Assembly (NCBI GenBank): GCA_013151365.1
Contig: JAADIK010000007.1
Coordinates: forward strand, 1 to 6,562
Source: Deltaproteobacteria bacterium
GTDB lineage: Bacteria > Desulfobacterota > Desulfobulbia > Desulfobulbales > Desulfobulbaceae
Length of the DNA stretch: 6,562 nt
Direction of reading: 5' to 3'
The position numbers and the translations under genes were made by a program. A model generated the notes under the pieces. That model was not told the origin of the DNA. It was given only the letters and a program-made list of their open reading frames with translations, and searched no databases. The number at the start of each line of letters is the position of its first letter. Position 1 is the stretch's first letter. Shown piece by piece: positions 1-6,270 of this stretch.

Positions 1-1281
1 ACAGCGCCCCTGGTTGTCCATAGCCCATTCGATATCCTGGGGCCCCTTATAAAAGGCCTCGATGGCCATGGCCCGGCGGGCCAGTTCGAGCACTTGCGAC
101 TCGGTAAGGCAGCTCTTGCTTCGCAACTCCACCGGGGTGGCGACCGTTGCCGTACCTTCGTCTTCGCTGCGAACCACCATCAACTCCTTGCGGCCGACCC
201 GGACGGAGAGCAACTGCGGGTTCTCGCCCTTGCGCACCGTGTAGAGATCCGCATCGGTGAGGCCGTCAACCACCCCCGGACCAAGTCCCCAGGCGGCGCT
301 GATCAACAGGGTGTCCCGGTCGTTGGCCGCGGCCGCCGTGTAGACGACCCCGCTGATCTCGGCCTCGACCATGGCCACACAGGCAACCGCCATCTTTACC
401 CGGCCGAGGCCATAGCCCAAATGACGCTGATAGGCCACGGCATCGGGCTGAAAAAGACTGGCCACCACCCGGCGGTAAGCCGAGGCCACCGCGGATTCCG
501 TGCAGTCCACATTCAAAATGCTCTCAAACTGACCGGCAAAAGAAAAAAAACCGTCTTCTTCGTCGGCACTGCTGCGTACCGCCAGCCGGCAGTGCCGGCC
601 ACAGCGGCTGCGCATCTTCCGGACCGCGGCGGCCAGGGCCTTGGAGAAGTCCGGGGGCAGGCTGCCGGCCAGCACGGCCCGGCGCATCGCTTCCAGCGCC
701 TCCTCCCCGCCTGCCATCTCGTCCCCCATGCCGGCAAGCTGCCCGGTCAGGCCGTTATGCTGCAGATATTCGTCAAAGGCGGCCGTGGAAATCGCAAAGG
801 CATGGGGCACCCGCAATTTGAGTTCGTTATGGAGGACGGCCAGCTGGTAATTCTTGCCCCCCACCTCGCCGGCCAGGTCCCAGGTGATATCGCCGTGAAA
901 AAGCACCAGCTTGTCCGAACCCGGCCCTTCGCTGGTCAGCATCCGCCGGACCAGGCCGTCGATCCGCGCCAGGACTTCGGCAAGCTCGGGATAGCGGTTG
1001 TCGGTCAGCTTGGCGAAGGCGCGGATTGCATCTTCCATGGCCTCGACCAATGAGGCATAGGCGCCCTGGGTATAATTGATATCAAAGAGATAATCCCCCC
1101 CAAGCTTTTCGCCCATGTCGGTGATGATCTCAAGGGCCCGGTTCTTGCTGGCCAGGACGGCCTGGAATTGGGCGAACAGGGTCGGCAGGTCTACGGCGCC
1201 GCCGCCCGTTGCCGAACGCCACAGGGAACGCAGACGCCGAAAAAATCTTTGCAACAGGGTCGGAGAGGCGGGAGGAGTCAT
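1..1281 (-). CDS. PEP/pyruvate-binding (PEP synthase/PPDK N-terminal-like) protein, partial
   Basis: The reading frame is open from ATG at 1281 to the left edge, giving 427 residues with no stop, so the C-terminal part lies outside the window. Residues 137-427 match the ATP-binding N-terminal domain of phosphoenolpyruvate synthase and pyruvate phosphate dikinase. Visible motifs are GGKNYQLAVL (Lys143), AVRSSADEED (Arg236) followed by FAGQFES, WGLGPGVVDG near 329-338, and QDIEWAMD (Glu418). The Lys, Arg and Glu correspond to conserved nucleotide-site residues, so the domain looks intact. Residues 1-120 form a basic start and a predicted helical region with a GEKLGGDYLFD segment, which standard PEP synthase lacks. 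A GGGAGAGGA ribosome site at 1292-1300 precedes the ATG, 23 bp after the response-regulator stop. Whether the phosphohistidine and PEP-binding domains follow cannot be seen. It may be a true PEP synthase or a dikinase-fold phosphotransferase with another substrate; I give no symbol. Confidence 0.88.
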   Translation of the reverse strand, partial: MTPPASPTLLQRFFRRLRSLWRSATGGGAVDLPTLFAQFQAVLASKNRALEIITDMGEKLGGDYLFDINYTQGAYASLVEAMEDAIRAFAKLTDNRYPELAEVLARIDGLVRRMLTSEGPGSDKLVLFHGDITWDLAGEVGGKNYQLAVLHNELKLRVPHAFAISTAAFDEYLQHNGLTGQLAGMGDEMAGGEEALEAMRRAVLAGSLPPDFSKALAAAVRKMRSRCGRHCRLAVRSSADEEDGFFSFAGQFESILNVDCTESAVASAYRRVVASLFQPDAVAYQRHLGYGLGRVKMAVACVAMVEAEISGVVYTAAAANDRDTLLISAAWGLGPGVVDGLTDADLYTVRKGENPQLLSVRVGRKELMVVRSEDEGTATVATPVELRSKSCLTESQVLELARRAMAIEAFYKGPQDIEWAMDNQGRC

Positions 1282-1304
1282 CCGGTCGTTTCCTCTCCCG
1301 CCGC

Positions 1305-1682
1305 TCAGCTCTCTTGGAACTTTTTCAGCGCCCGCTCGACGGAGGCCTTCAGCTCCTTGATCTTCACCGGCTTGGGAAAGAAATCGTGGACATCGTCGCG
1401 AAGCGCTTCTATGGCCACGTCAAGATTGGCAAAGGCGGTAATCATGATGACCGCCGTTTCCGGATGAAGACGCTTGACGGTGCGCAATACCTCGAGCCCG
1501 TCAACCCCCTTCATTTTAAAATCGGTGATGACCACATGAAAGAACTTCTCTTTAATCCGTTCCAGGGCGCTTTCCCCGTTGAGAAATGTCTCAACATCGT
1601 AGCCCTCCTTTTCCAACGAGAGTCGCGCCATGCGGCCGACAATCTTCTCGTCGTCAATTACCATTATGCTAAACTGAGACAT
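1305..1682 (-). CDS. Receiver-only response regulator
   Basis: This 125-residue protein is a single CheY-like receiver domain with no DNA-binding or enzymatic output domain. From ATG at 1682 the acidic pair is Asp10-Asp11 in MVIDDE, the phosphoacceptor is Asp54 in VVITDFKMKG, the switch threonine is Thr82 in MITAF, and the conserved lysine is Lys104 in FFPKPVK. All key residues are present, so it should accept phosphate from a kinase. The start overlaps the last 14 bp of the histidine kinase, implying translational coupling and that the two form a cognate pair. A GTG at 1688 would add two residues, but the AGAGG at 1690-1694 sits 7 nt from the ATG and only 1 nt from the GTG, so the ATG is preferred. 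With no output domain it probably acts by protein contact, plausibly with an operon partner or as a phosphorelay intermediate; the target is not visible. Confidence 0.93.
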   Translation of the reverse strand: MSQFSIMVIDDEKIVGRMARLSLEKEGYDVETFLNGESALERIKEKFFHVVITDFKMKGVDGLEVLRTVKRLHPETAVIMITAFANLDVAIEALRDDVHDFFPKPVKIKELKASVERALKKFQES

Positions 1683-3099
1683 GTGCACACCTCTTACTCT
1701 TCTTGCAACTCGGCAAGGTAATGAAAAAAGCGGTACCGGCGCCGATGGAGCTTTCGACGCGGATCATCCCGCCATGATTTTTGATAATTCCGTAACTCAC
1801 CCACAGGCCGAGACCGGTACCGCTGTCGCCCTTGGTGGTGAAAAAGGGGTCGAAGATATGATCCAGAAACTCGGGGGCAATGCCCTTGCCGTTGTCACTG
1901 ATCTCGATTTCAATGTCGTCGCTGTCAGCCAGGTAACGGCTGCTGAGACGCAGTTCGCCGCCGCGGTCCATGTCCGTCATGACCTGAATGGCGTTGGTGG
2001 TGATGTTGATGAGGACCTGCAGGATCTGATGTTTGTCAACATAGACGGTCGGCAGATCTTCGGCGAGCTCCAATACCAGTTTGATATTGGAAATCTCAAG
2101 CATATTCTGGACCAGCTCGATCGTCTTCTGGATGATCCCGTTAACCTCGGTCTCGGCGAGTTGCAGTTCCTTGGGCCGTGAAAAATCAAGCAGATTCTTG
2201 ATGATGACCCGGAGCCGCTCGCCCTGCTCCTCCACCTGGGCCATGAATTCCAGGCGTTCCTCTTCGCTGAGCTGGTCATAGACTTCGGCGTAAGTCTGGG
2301 CGATCATGGCAATATTGTTCAAAGGATTGCTGAGTTCATGAGTCACCCCGGCCACCAGGATGCCGATGGAGGCCAGCCGGCGGGACTGGATGAGTTCCTG
2401 TTCCCGTTTTTTCAACTCCATGGCCATGGCGTTGATCGCCTCGATAACCGCCCCCATCTCGTCCTTGGCATGTTTCTGCTCAATCAGCTGGAAATTTCCC
2501 TTGGAAATCAAACGGGTCATGGCAACGATCCGGCGCAGCGAGGTGGTGATGTTGCGGACAATGAACTGGCTGAGAATAAAGGCAACAAGGATTACGGTCC
2601 AGAAAGCGTAATGGAGAACCCTTTTAGACCGGTTGACGATCGAGGTCACCTGCCGGCGCTCGGAAACCGTGGTCTTGTTCGAAAAAAGCTCGAGTTTATG
2701 GCCGGCCGCTCGTAATTGCTGCAGGCTTCGCTGGTCTTTGAGTCGTTCCCGGTGAATCTTTTCAACCAGGGTGGCGTAAACGTACATATATTTCCGCAGC
2801 AGGTCAAACTTCTCCCGGCCAAGCGCCCGGACGATATCCTGCTTGTTCTGAATCAGGGTACCGGTGGTGGCGGCGATTTTGTTGCGAATATCCCGCAAGG
2901 CATTATCGTCGCCGTAGATGACGTAATTTTTCTCTGCCAGGCGCATCTCCAGAAAGGACATATTCAGGTCATCGGCAATTACCGTAAAGCGAAACTTGGT
3001 CAGCAGCTGGTCAAGATCATTCATGGCATAGCTGCCGACCACGATGATCAGGACGATGTAGACCAGGTTCGAGAGATAGATCTTGTGCTCGGTCTTCAT
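1669..3099 (-). CDS. Membrane-bound sensor histidine kinase (helical sensor, HAMP, HisKA, HATPase_c)
   Basis: This is a 476-residue two-component sensor kinase. A first membrane helix lies at about 7-26 and a second at about 162-182. The roughly 135 residues between them are predicted extracytoplasmic and strongly helical, with the segment LEMRLAEKNYVIYG reminiscent of four-helix-bundle sensors of the HBM/CHASE3 type. A HAMP linker covers about 182-232. The H-box is GVTHELSNPLNN with His254. The ATPase domain shows the N-box with Asn365 and Asn369, the G1 box DNGKGIA (Asp402), the F-box FDPFFTTK, and the G2 box GTGLGLWVSYGI, so it looks fully active. The start at 3099 is chosen because it directly precedes the membrane helix and begins 11 bp after the upstream stop; extending to 3180 would overlap the upstream gene. 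The ribosome site is weak, which suggests coupling to upstream translation. The ligand is unknown. Confidence 0.93.
   Translation of the reverse strand: MKTEHKIYLSNLVYIVLIIVVGSYAMNDLDQLLTKFRFTVIADDLNMSFLEMRLAEKNYVIYGDDNALRDIRNKIAATTGTLIQNKQDIVRALGREKFDLLRKYMYVYATLVEKIHRERLKDQRSLQQLRAAGHKLELFSNKTTVSERRQVTSIVNRSKRVLHYAFWTVILVAFILSQFIVRNITTSLRRIVAMTRLISKGNFQLIEQKHAKDEMGAVIEAINAMAMELKKREQELIQSRRLASIGILVAGVTHELSNPLNNIAMIAQTYAEVYDQLSEEERLEFMAQVEEQGERLRVIIKNLLDFSRPKELQLAETEVNGIIQKTIELVQNMLEISNIKLVLELAEDLPTVYVDKHQILQVLINITTNAIQVMTDMDRGGELRLSSRYLADSDDIEIEISDNGKGIAPEFLDHIFDPFFTTKGDSGTGLGLWVSYGIIKNHGGMIRVESSIGAGTAFFITLPSCKKSKRCAHVSV
1690..1694 (-). promoter_or_regulatory. Ribosome binding site deciding the response-regulator start
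   Basis: AGAGG on the minus strand lies 7 nt before the ATG at 1682 and only 1 nt before an in-frame GTG at 1688. The spacing favours the ATG. The site lies inside the end of the kinase coding sequence, so ribosomes finishing the kinase would pass over it. Confidence 0.6.
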
Positions 3100-3110
3100 A
3101 TTATAATTTC

Positions 3111-4331
3111 TCAGCTCCCCAGCACGGCGCTCCGGGTCCGGGGCAGTTCCGCCTGTTCCTTGCGGACAGGCATATACCATAGCAGACCGTCAATGATCAT
3201 CAGCAGGCCGGACAAAATCAGGATGACATCAAAAACACTATAGAAACTCAGGCCGAAATAACTGGTCAGACCGATGCCGACACCCAGACAGGCAATACCG
3301 GTACGGATAAAGGCGAGCCCGGTCCGGGCCCGGGCATAGATCGTCCGGTAACAGGCGGCAATGGTTCGCTGCGCGGCCAGCACGTTGCGCTCCCGGGCCA
3401 GGTGGGTTCGTTCCAGGCTGGCAGGGACCGGGTAGAGAATGGTGCAGTAATTGGCGAGAAAATCGCCGAGCCGGGCCAGCATGGTCGCCTTGAGAGACGG
3501 CTTCTTGGCCCCGGTATGCTTGAGATCATGAAAATCTTCGAGAAAGAGCAGCGTGGCGGCGGTCACCTCGACCAGCGTCTGATGCCGCGGCGGCGTCAGG
3601 CGCGAGCCGCGCACCCGCCTGTAGACCGGCAGCGCCAAGAATATAATGATCAAACCGGTCACCAGCACGGCATAGGACAAAACGGGCGGAACATGAAAAC
3701 GCTCGCTGTTCAACAAAGCACGGGAGATGGCACTGAAGGAAAGGCCCATCCGGACAAAGGCCAGGGCTGTCCGGGCCTTGGCCATGTCGGTGCGGTAACA
3801 GGCAAGCCTGGTCCGCCACTGGGCCATGTTGTTACGCCAGAAGGCAAGACCGGTCCTCTCGGTGCCGATCAGCTTACCCACCTTGGCGTGGAGGAAATCC
3901 TGGATAAACCACTGGACGTCGTCGGGCAGCGCCACCAGGAAGGTGTACTTGCCGGGTCCGAGAATTTCCTGAACCTCGGCCAGGACGGCAGGATCAGACG
4001 GGTCGGCGGCGGCAATCTGCACCGTGCCGTCAGCGCCCTTGATCACCGGGAACCAGCCGCTTGCGGCCAGCCGGTCGCCCGGCAGGTCGGCGAGCAGTTC
4101 CGGCGGAATCGGCAGCCGTTCGTCATACTCGATGGCCGGACAGCCATAATAATCGGAAAGGGCCTGCAGGAGAAGTTCGCGGGGAACTTTAAATTCGGTG
4201 TGCAGAATACGGGCCAGGGGCACGCCGCGCAGGGCCGCCGCTTGCGCCGCCTCTTCCAGGACCGAGGGCGGTACCCCGTCAACGGTTGAAAAAAACGGCC
4301 GGGCCAGAGTTTGGGTTTCAGGCTTATTCAT
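3111..4331 (-). CDS. MshEN/GspE-N-like domain fused to two DUF202-type membrane modules
   Basis: This 406-residue protein has three parts. Residues about 36-147 resemble the N-terminal MshEN/GspE-N domain of secretion and pilus ATPases: a helix ending LLLQALSDYYGCPAIEYD, then PPELLADLP, WFPVIKG and IAAADPSDPAVLAEV. No ATPase domain follows. Two DUF202-like modules come next, at about 159-240 and 308-391. Each has six Arg-Thr heptads leading into a first membrane helix, then a second one (about 216-236 and 364-387). Between the modules, residues 241-307 form a soluble linker. Its ATG overlaps the upstream paralogue's stop by 8 bp, so translation is probably coupled. It ends 11 bp before the kinase. 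The head aligns by eye with that of the upstream gene, for example YGCPxIEYDE, GWFP and a Leu-Pro-(Asp/Ala)-Asp near the end, indicating tandem gene duplication. The function is unknown; a membrane sensor, scaffold or channel-like role is inferred only. Confidence 0.88.
   Translation of the reverse strand: MNKPETQTLARPFFSTVDGVPPSVLEEAAQAAALRGVPLARILHTEFKVPRELLLQALSDYYGCPAIEYDERLPIPPELLADLPGDRLAASGWFPVIKGADGTVQIAAADPSDPAVLAEVQEILGPGKYTFLVALPDDVQWFIQDFLHAKVGKLIGTERTGLAFWRNNMAQWRTRLACYRTDMAKARTALAFVRMGLSFSAISRALLNSERFHVPPVLSYAVLVTGLIIIFLALPVYRRVRGSRLTPPRHQTLVEVTAATLLFLEDFHDLKHTGAKKPSLKATMLARLGDFLANYCTILYPVPASLERTHLARERNVLAAQRTIAACYRTIYARARTGLAFIRTGIACLGVGIGLTSYFGLSFYSVFDVILILSGLLMIIDGLLWYMPVRKEQAELPRTRSAVLGS
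3159..3410 (-). repeat. DUF202 module 5 of 5
   Basis: Residues 308-391 of the 406-residue protein. Arg recurs at 308, 315, 322, 329, 336 and 343, and Ala at 312, 319, 326, 333, 340 and 347, all twelve positions matching. The heptads span 3410-3285. The second helix ends DGLLWYMPVRK, very close to module 1, which suggests modules 1 and 5 are near copies in the duplication history. Confidence 0.85.
3612..3857 (-). repeat. DUF202 module 4 of 5
   Basis: Residues 159-240 of the 406-residue protein. Arg recurs at 159, 166, 173, 180, 187 and 194; Ala at 163, 170, 177, 184 and 191, with Ser at 198. The heptads span 3857-3732. This module follows the MshEN-like head by only about 12 residues, so the head joins the arginine helix almost directly. 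Its second helix lacks the DGLxWY end seen in the others and ends LPVYRRVRG. Confidence 0.83.
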
Positions 4332-5856
4332 TGCTGAACACCGCCTTTTTCCAGAATCTACCCGGGGTGCCGTAATCGGGAAAAGTAATCTCCATATCGC
4401 AGTAACAATAGGGGAACTGGCTTTTTGTCCTTTCGGCCGGCAGCGCCCAGTAAAAGCCGTCCGCCATCAGGATCAGACCAAAGACTATCATGCTGTAGGT
4501 AAAGATGGACCAGCCGACGTCGTTGGAGCCGTAAAAATACATGAGGAAGGCCACGCCGATCATAAAAATACTGCGGCCGGTGCGGATAAAAGCAAAACCG
4601 GTCCGAGCCCGGGCCATGACGGTCCGCAGCCGGGCCATGACGTTCCGGCGTTCGGCCAGCACCGTCCGCTCCAGGGCCACGCCGGTGGTTGCCCACACCC
4701 CCGGGGCATAGTAACTTTTTACCGGCAGCGGCCTTGTATGTTCTTCGATACCGGCGAGCAGAGGGTGCTTGTGCGGAAAGAAAGAGTCCCAGATACTGGA
4801 CATGGAAAATTTTTTCTTTACCGAGGACAGCCCTTCAACCCCGGCCTGGCGGCCGCCGTTGAAATACCAGAAAAAACCCTCGATAGCCATCAGGCCGCCG
4901 ATCACGATCAGCCCCAGGTCAAAGGGCAGCCAGCGGCTGGCGTGAAAATGCCGGATGAGGCCGAAACCGAGACTGAGAAAAGCAAGGCCGGAGCGGGTGA
5001 AGGCGAGGCCGGTCCGGGCCATGGCCATCCTGGTCCGGAAGCAGGCGAGCAGAGTTCTTTCCTCGGCGAAATCAGTCCGGTCACTGGCCAGGTAGCGGCG
5101 GCGCATGACCGGTGACAGGCTGGGCCAGCCGGCCCGCAACTCGGCCGCGCCGGGCACAACGCCGGTGCGCTTGAAAAAAGGCGTTTCGGTCTCGTTGTAC
5201 ACTTCGAGGACGCTGGTGCCGCCGGTCGGCTCGGTAGTCGCGCATATCGGCAGGCCGGCATAAATCTTCCGGACCGGGAAATACCACTTGAGTCCGTCAA
5301 GCAACATGATTGTGCCGGTCACCAGCAGGGGAACTTCCAGGATAAGGAAGTAACCGGTGCCCAGAATCCGGACAAACAGCAGGGAGATGGTTATAAAGGC
5401 GAAGCCGGTGCGGACAAAGGCGAGTCCGGTCCGGGCCTTGGCCAGCAGGGTTCGGTAGTGGGCGAACAGCGACCGGCGGCCGGCCAGATAGGTGCGCACC
5501 CTGGCCAGCGGCGTGCGGCCGGCGCTGGGGGAAAATCCCGGATTGATATCCTGATTGTTCTCGATGATTCGGTAGAGATCGGCGGGAAGCGTTACCTGGA
5601 AGTCGACGGACTCGCACCCGAGCAGGGTTTTGATCCGTTGGGCCAGCTCGGGACCGGGGGCCGAGGCAATGACGTCGGCCCGGCCGTTTTCGATCCGGCG
5701 TGGGAACCAGCCCTCTTTTTTCAGCTCCTCCAGGTCAAGTCGAAGGAGAAGAAGCAGCGGAGCAGTGATCTGCTCATCATACTCGATCCATGGGCAACCG
5801 TAGCGCTCGGACAACGCCGTCAGCGCCTCATGTTTGTTTAACCCTTGCAATTCCAT
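4324..5856 (-). CDS. MshEN/GspE-N-like domain fused to three DUF202-type membrane modules
   Basis: This 510-residue protein is the first gene of the run. Residues about 7-101 form a shortened MshEN/GspE-N-like domain (LSERYGCPWIEYDE, LKKEGWFPRRIENG, SVDFQVTLPADLYRIIEN). Three DUF202-like modules follow, at about 114-194, 253-333 and 390-473. Each has six Arg-Thr heptads and two membrane helices (second helices at about 169-192, 309-331 and 449-472), predicting six membrane passes. Linkers of about 60 residues between modules are soluble and poorly conserved. The tail after 475 contains a PYCYCDMEI segment with two cysteines. The ATG at 5856 has a modest CAGGT ribosome site about 9 nt upstream, and no earlier in-frame start fits. 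The stop overlaps the downstream paralogue by 8 bp. DUF202 includes YidH-type proteins of unknown function and is related to the membrane domain of the eukaryotic VTC polyphosphate polymerase. No enzymatic motif is visible. Confidence 0.87.
   Translation of the reverse strand: MELQGLNKHEALTALSERYGCPWIEYDEQITAPLLLLLRLDLEELKKEGWFPRRIENGRADVIASAPGPELAQRIKTLLGCESVDFQVTLPADLYRIIENNQDINPGFSPSAGRTPLARVRTYLAGRRSLFAHYRTLLAKARTGLAFVRTGFAFITISLLFVRILGTGYFLILEVPLLVTGTIMLLDGLKWYFPVRKIYAGLPICATTEPTGGTSVLEVYNETETPFFKRTGVVPGAAELRAGWPSLSPVMRRRYLASDRTDFAEERTLLACFRTRMAMARTGLAFTRSGLAFLSLGFGLIRHFHASRWLPFDLGLIVIGGLMAIEGFFWYFNGGRQAGVEGLSSVKKKFSMSSIWDSFFPHKHPLLAGIEEHTRPLPVKSYYAPGVWATTGVALERTVLAERRNVMARLRTVMARARTGFAFIRTGRSIFMIGVAFLMYFYGSNDVGWSIFTYSMIVFGLILMADGFYWALPAERTKSQFPYCYCDMEITFPDYGTPGRFWKKAVFSNE
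4438..4689 (-). repeat. DUF202 module 3 of 5, first heptad degenerate
   Basis: Residues 390-473 of the 510-residue protein. Arg is at 397, 404, 411, 418 and 425; Ala is at 394, 401, 408, 415 and 422. Position 390 is Thr in place of Arg and position 429 is Ser in place of Ala, so this is the most divergent array. It has an additional Arg at 428 at the membrane entry. The second helix ends ADGFYWALP. Confidence 0.83.
4858..5100 (-). repeat. DUF202 module 2 of 5
   Basis: Residues 253-333 of the 510-residue protein. Arg recurs at 253, 260, 267, 274, 281 and 288, and Ala at 257, 264, 271, 278, 285 and 292. The heptads span 5100-4975. The second membrane helix ends EGFFWYFNGG, parallel to the DGLKWYF end of module 1. 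Confidence 0.85.
5275..5517 (-). repeat. DUF202 module 1 of 5 (six-heptad array plus two membrane helices)
   Basis: Residues 114-194 of the 510-residue protein. Arg recurs at 114, 121, 128, 135, 142 and 149, and Ala at 118, 125, 132, 139, 146 and 153, with no exception among the twelve positions. The heptads occupy 5517-5392; the last two (RTGLAFV, RTGFAFI) coincide with the canonical DUF202 motif and run into the first membrane helix. The second helix ends DGLKWYFPVRK. Confidence 0.85.
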
Positions 5857-5932
5857 GGTAGATGACCTGTCTTTGGGGTCTTGACACTCAACCTTTCACT
5901 ACCGATCTGAAGTGGAATCACCCGAAAAAACT

Positions 5933-5962
5933 ATTCCAAGCAGATGGCAGTTAGGGTATCAA
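5933..5962 (-). promoter_or_regulatory. Weak sigma-70-like promoter candidate for the five-gene run
   Basis: On the minus strand TTGATA (5962-5957) is followed after 18 nt by TGGAAT (5938-5933), matching the -35 consensus at five of six positions and the -10 at four of six. It would give a leader of about 70 nt before the ATG at 5856. The region is AT-rich and is the only gene-free stretch upstream of the operon, which is the main support. No sigma-54 site was found on this strand. Confidence 0.2.
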
Positions 5963-6166
5963 ACAAAACACAGCAGAGGCAGCTCTTTGAACATTTGGCA
6001 CAATTTGAGTATTCTTAAGACGTTCATTCTATTTCGTCAATCGTTTTCTGTCTTTGCATGCACGATAAGGGATCTCGGCTCAACCAAAACATGGCCTTGC
6101 CGGCAGGGACTGGAGGGGGTTGACTTTTTTATGGAATAACCGGGGAAGGAGTCTTCCTGGATCCGT

Positions 6167-6270
6167 GAGCGTTCGAGAACGGTGCAGATGCAAGGCGGCA
6201 ACGAGGTTGATTATCCTGGTGTGATATCAAGGAGTTGCCAACGCAGCAGCTGCGCCGTTATCGGGCGCTC
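6167..6270. repeat. Large imperfect palindrome (REP/MITE-like intergenic element)
   Basis: A 104-bp interrupted inverted repeat. Matching blocks from the outside in are GAGCG/CGCTC, CGA/TCG, AACGG/CCGTT, GCAG/CTGC, GGCAAC (6197-6202)/GTTGCC (6234-6239) and TTGAT (6207-6211)/ATCAA (6226-6230), leaving a central loop of about 14 nt. A further perfect 7-bp pair, TTCCTGG (6154-6160) and CCAGGAA (6292-6298), lies outside, so the full element may be 145 bp. No open reading frame or T-run follows, so it is not a normal terminator. It resembles interspersed palindromic repeats in intergenic regions of many genomes; other copies cannot be checked here. Confidence 0.72.

Noticed and set aside
94..1053. 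Plus-strand 319-codon open frame
   Set aside because: It lies antisense to the PEP/pyruvate-binding gene, whose minus-strand product has clear family motifs. The plus-strand product is low-complexity, rich in Gly, His and Gln, and matches nothing I know.
1209..2181. Plus-strand frames opposite the receiver and kinase (1209-1721, 1681-2181)
   Set aside because: The minus strand encodes complete receiver and kinase motifs here; the plus-strand frames show no domain.
3100..3180. Extended kinase start at 3180
   Set aside because: It would overlap the upstream gene by 70 bp and add 27 residues unlike a kinase N-terminus; ATG at 3099 sits just before the membrane helix.
3402..5115. Long plus-strand open frames at 3402-4289 and 4198-5115
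   Set aside because: They are antisense shadows of the GC-rich DUF202 genes; their repeats (for example GHDGPQPGHD) simply mirror the Arg-Thr heptad codons.
3285..5517. The repeated GC-rich DNA as a CRISPR or tandem-repeat array
   Set aside because: Repeats are in frame, diverged at DNA level and fully explained by the conserved protein heptads; there are no uniform repeats with unique spacers.
5995..6010. TGGCAC resembling a sigma-54 -24 element
   Set aside because: It is on the plus strand and no GC at the correct -12 spacing follows.
5959..6027. Minus-strand 22-codon frame that could be a leader peptide
   Set aside because: It has no ribosome site, no run of regulatory codons and no attenuator hairpin after it.
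5912..6139. Plus-strand 75-codon frame in the intergenic stretch
   Set aside because: It is AT-rich, has no ribosome site and shows no recognisable motif, unlike the flanking genes in base composition.
6144..6157. GGAAG-GAGT-CTTCC hairpin as a terminator
   Set aside because: The stem is only 5 bp, and no T-run follows directly in either orientation.
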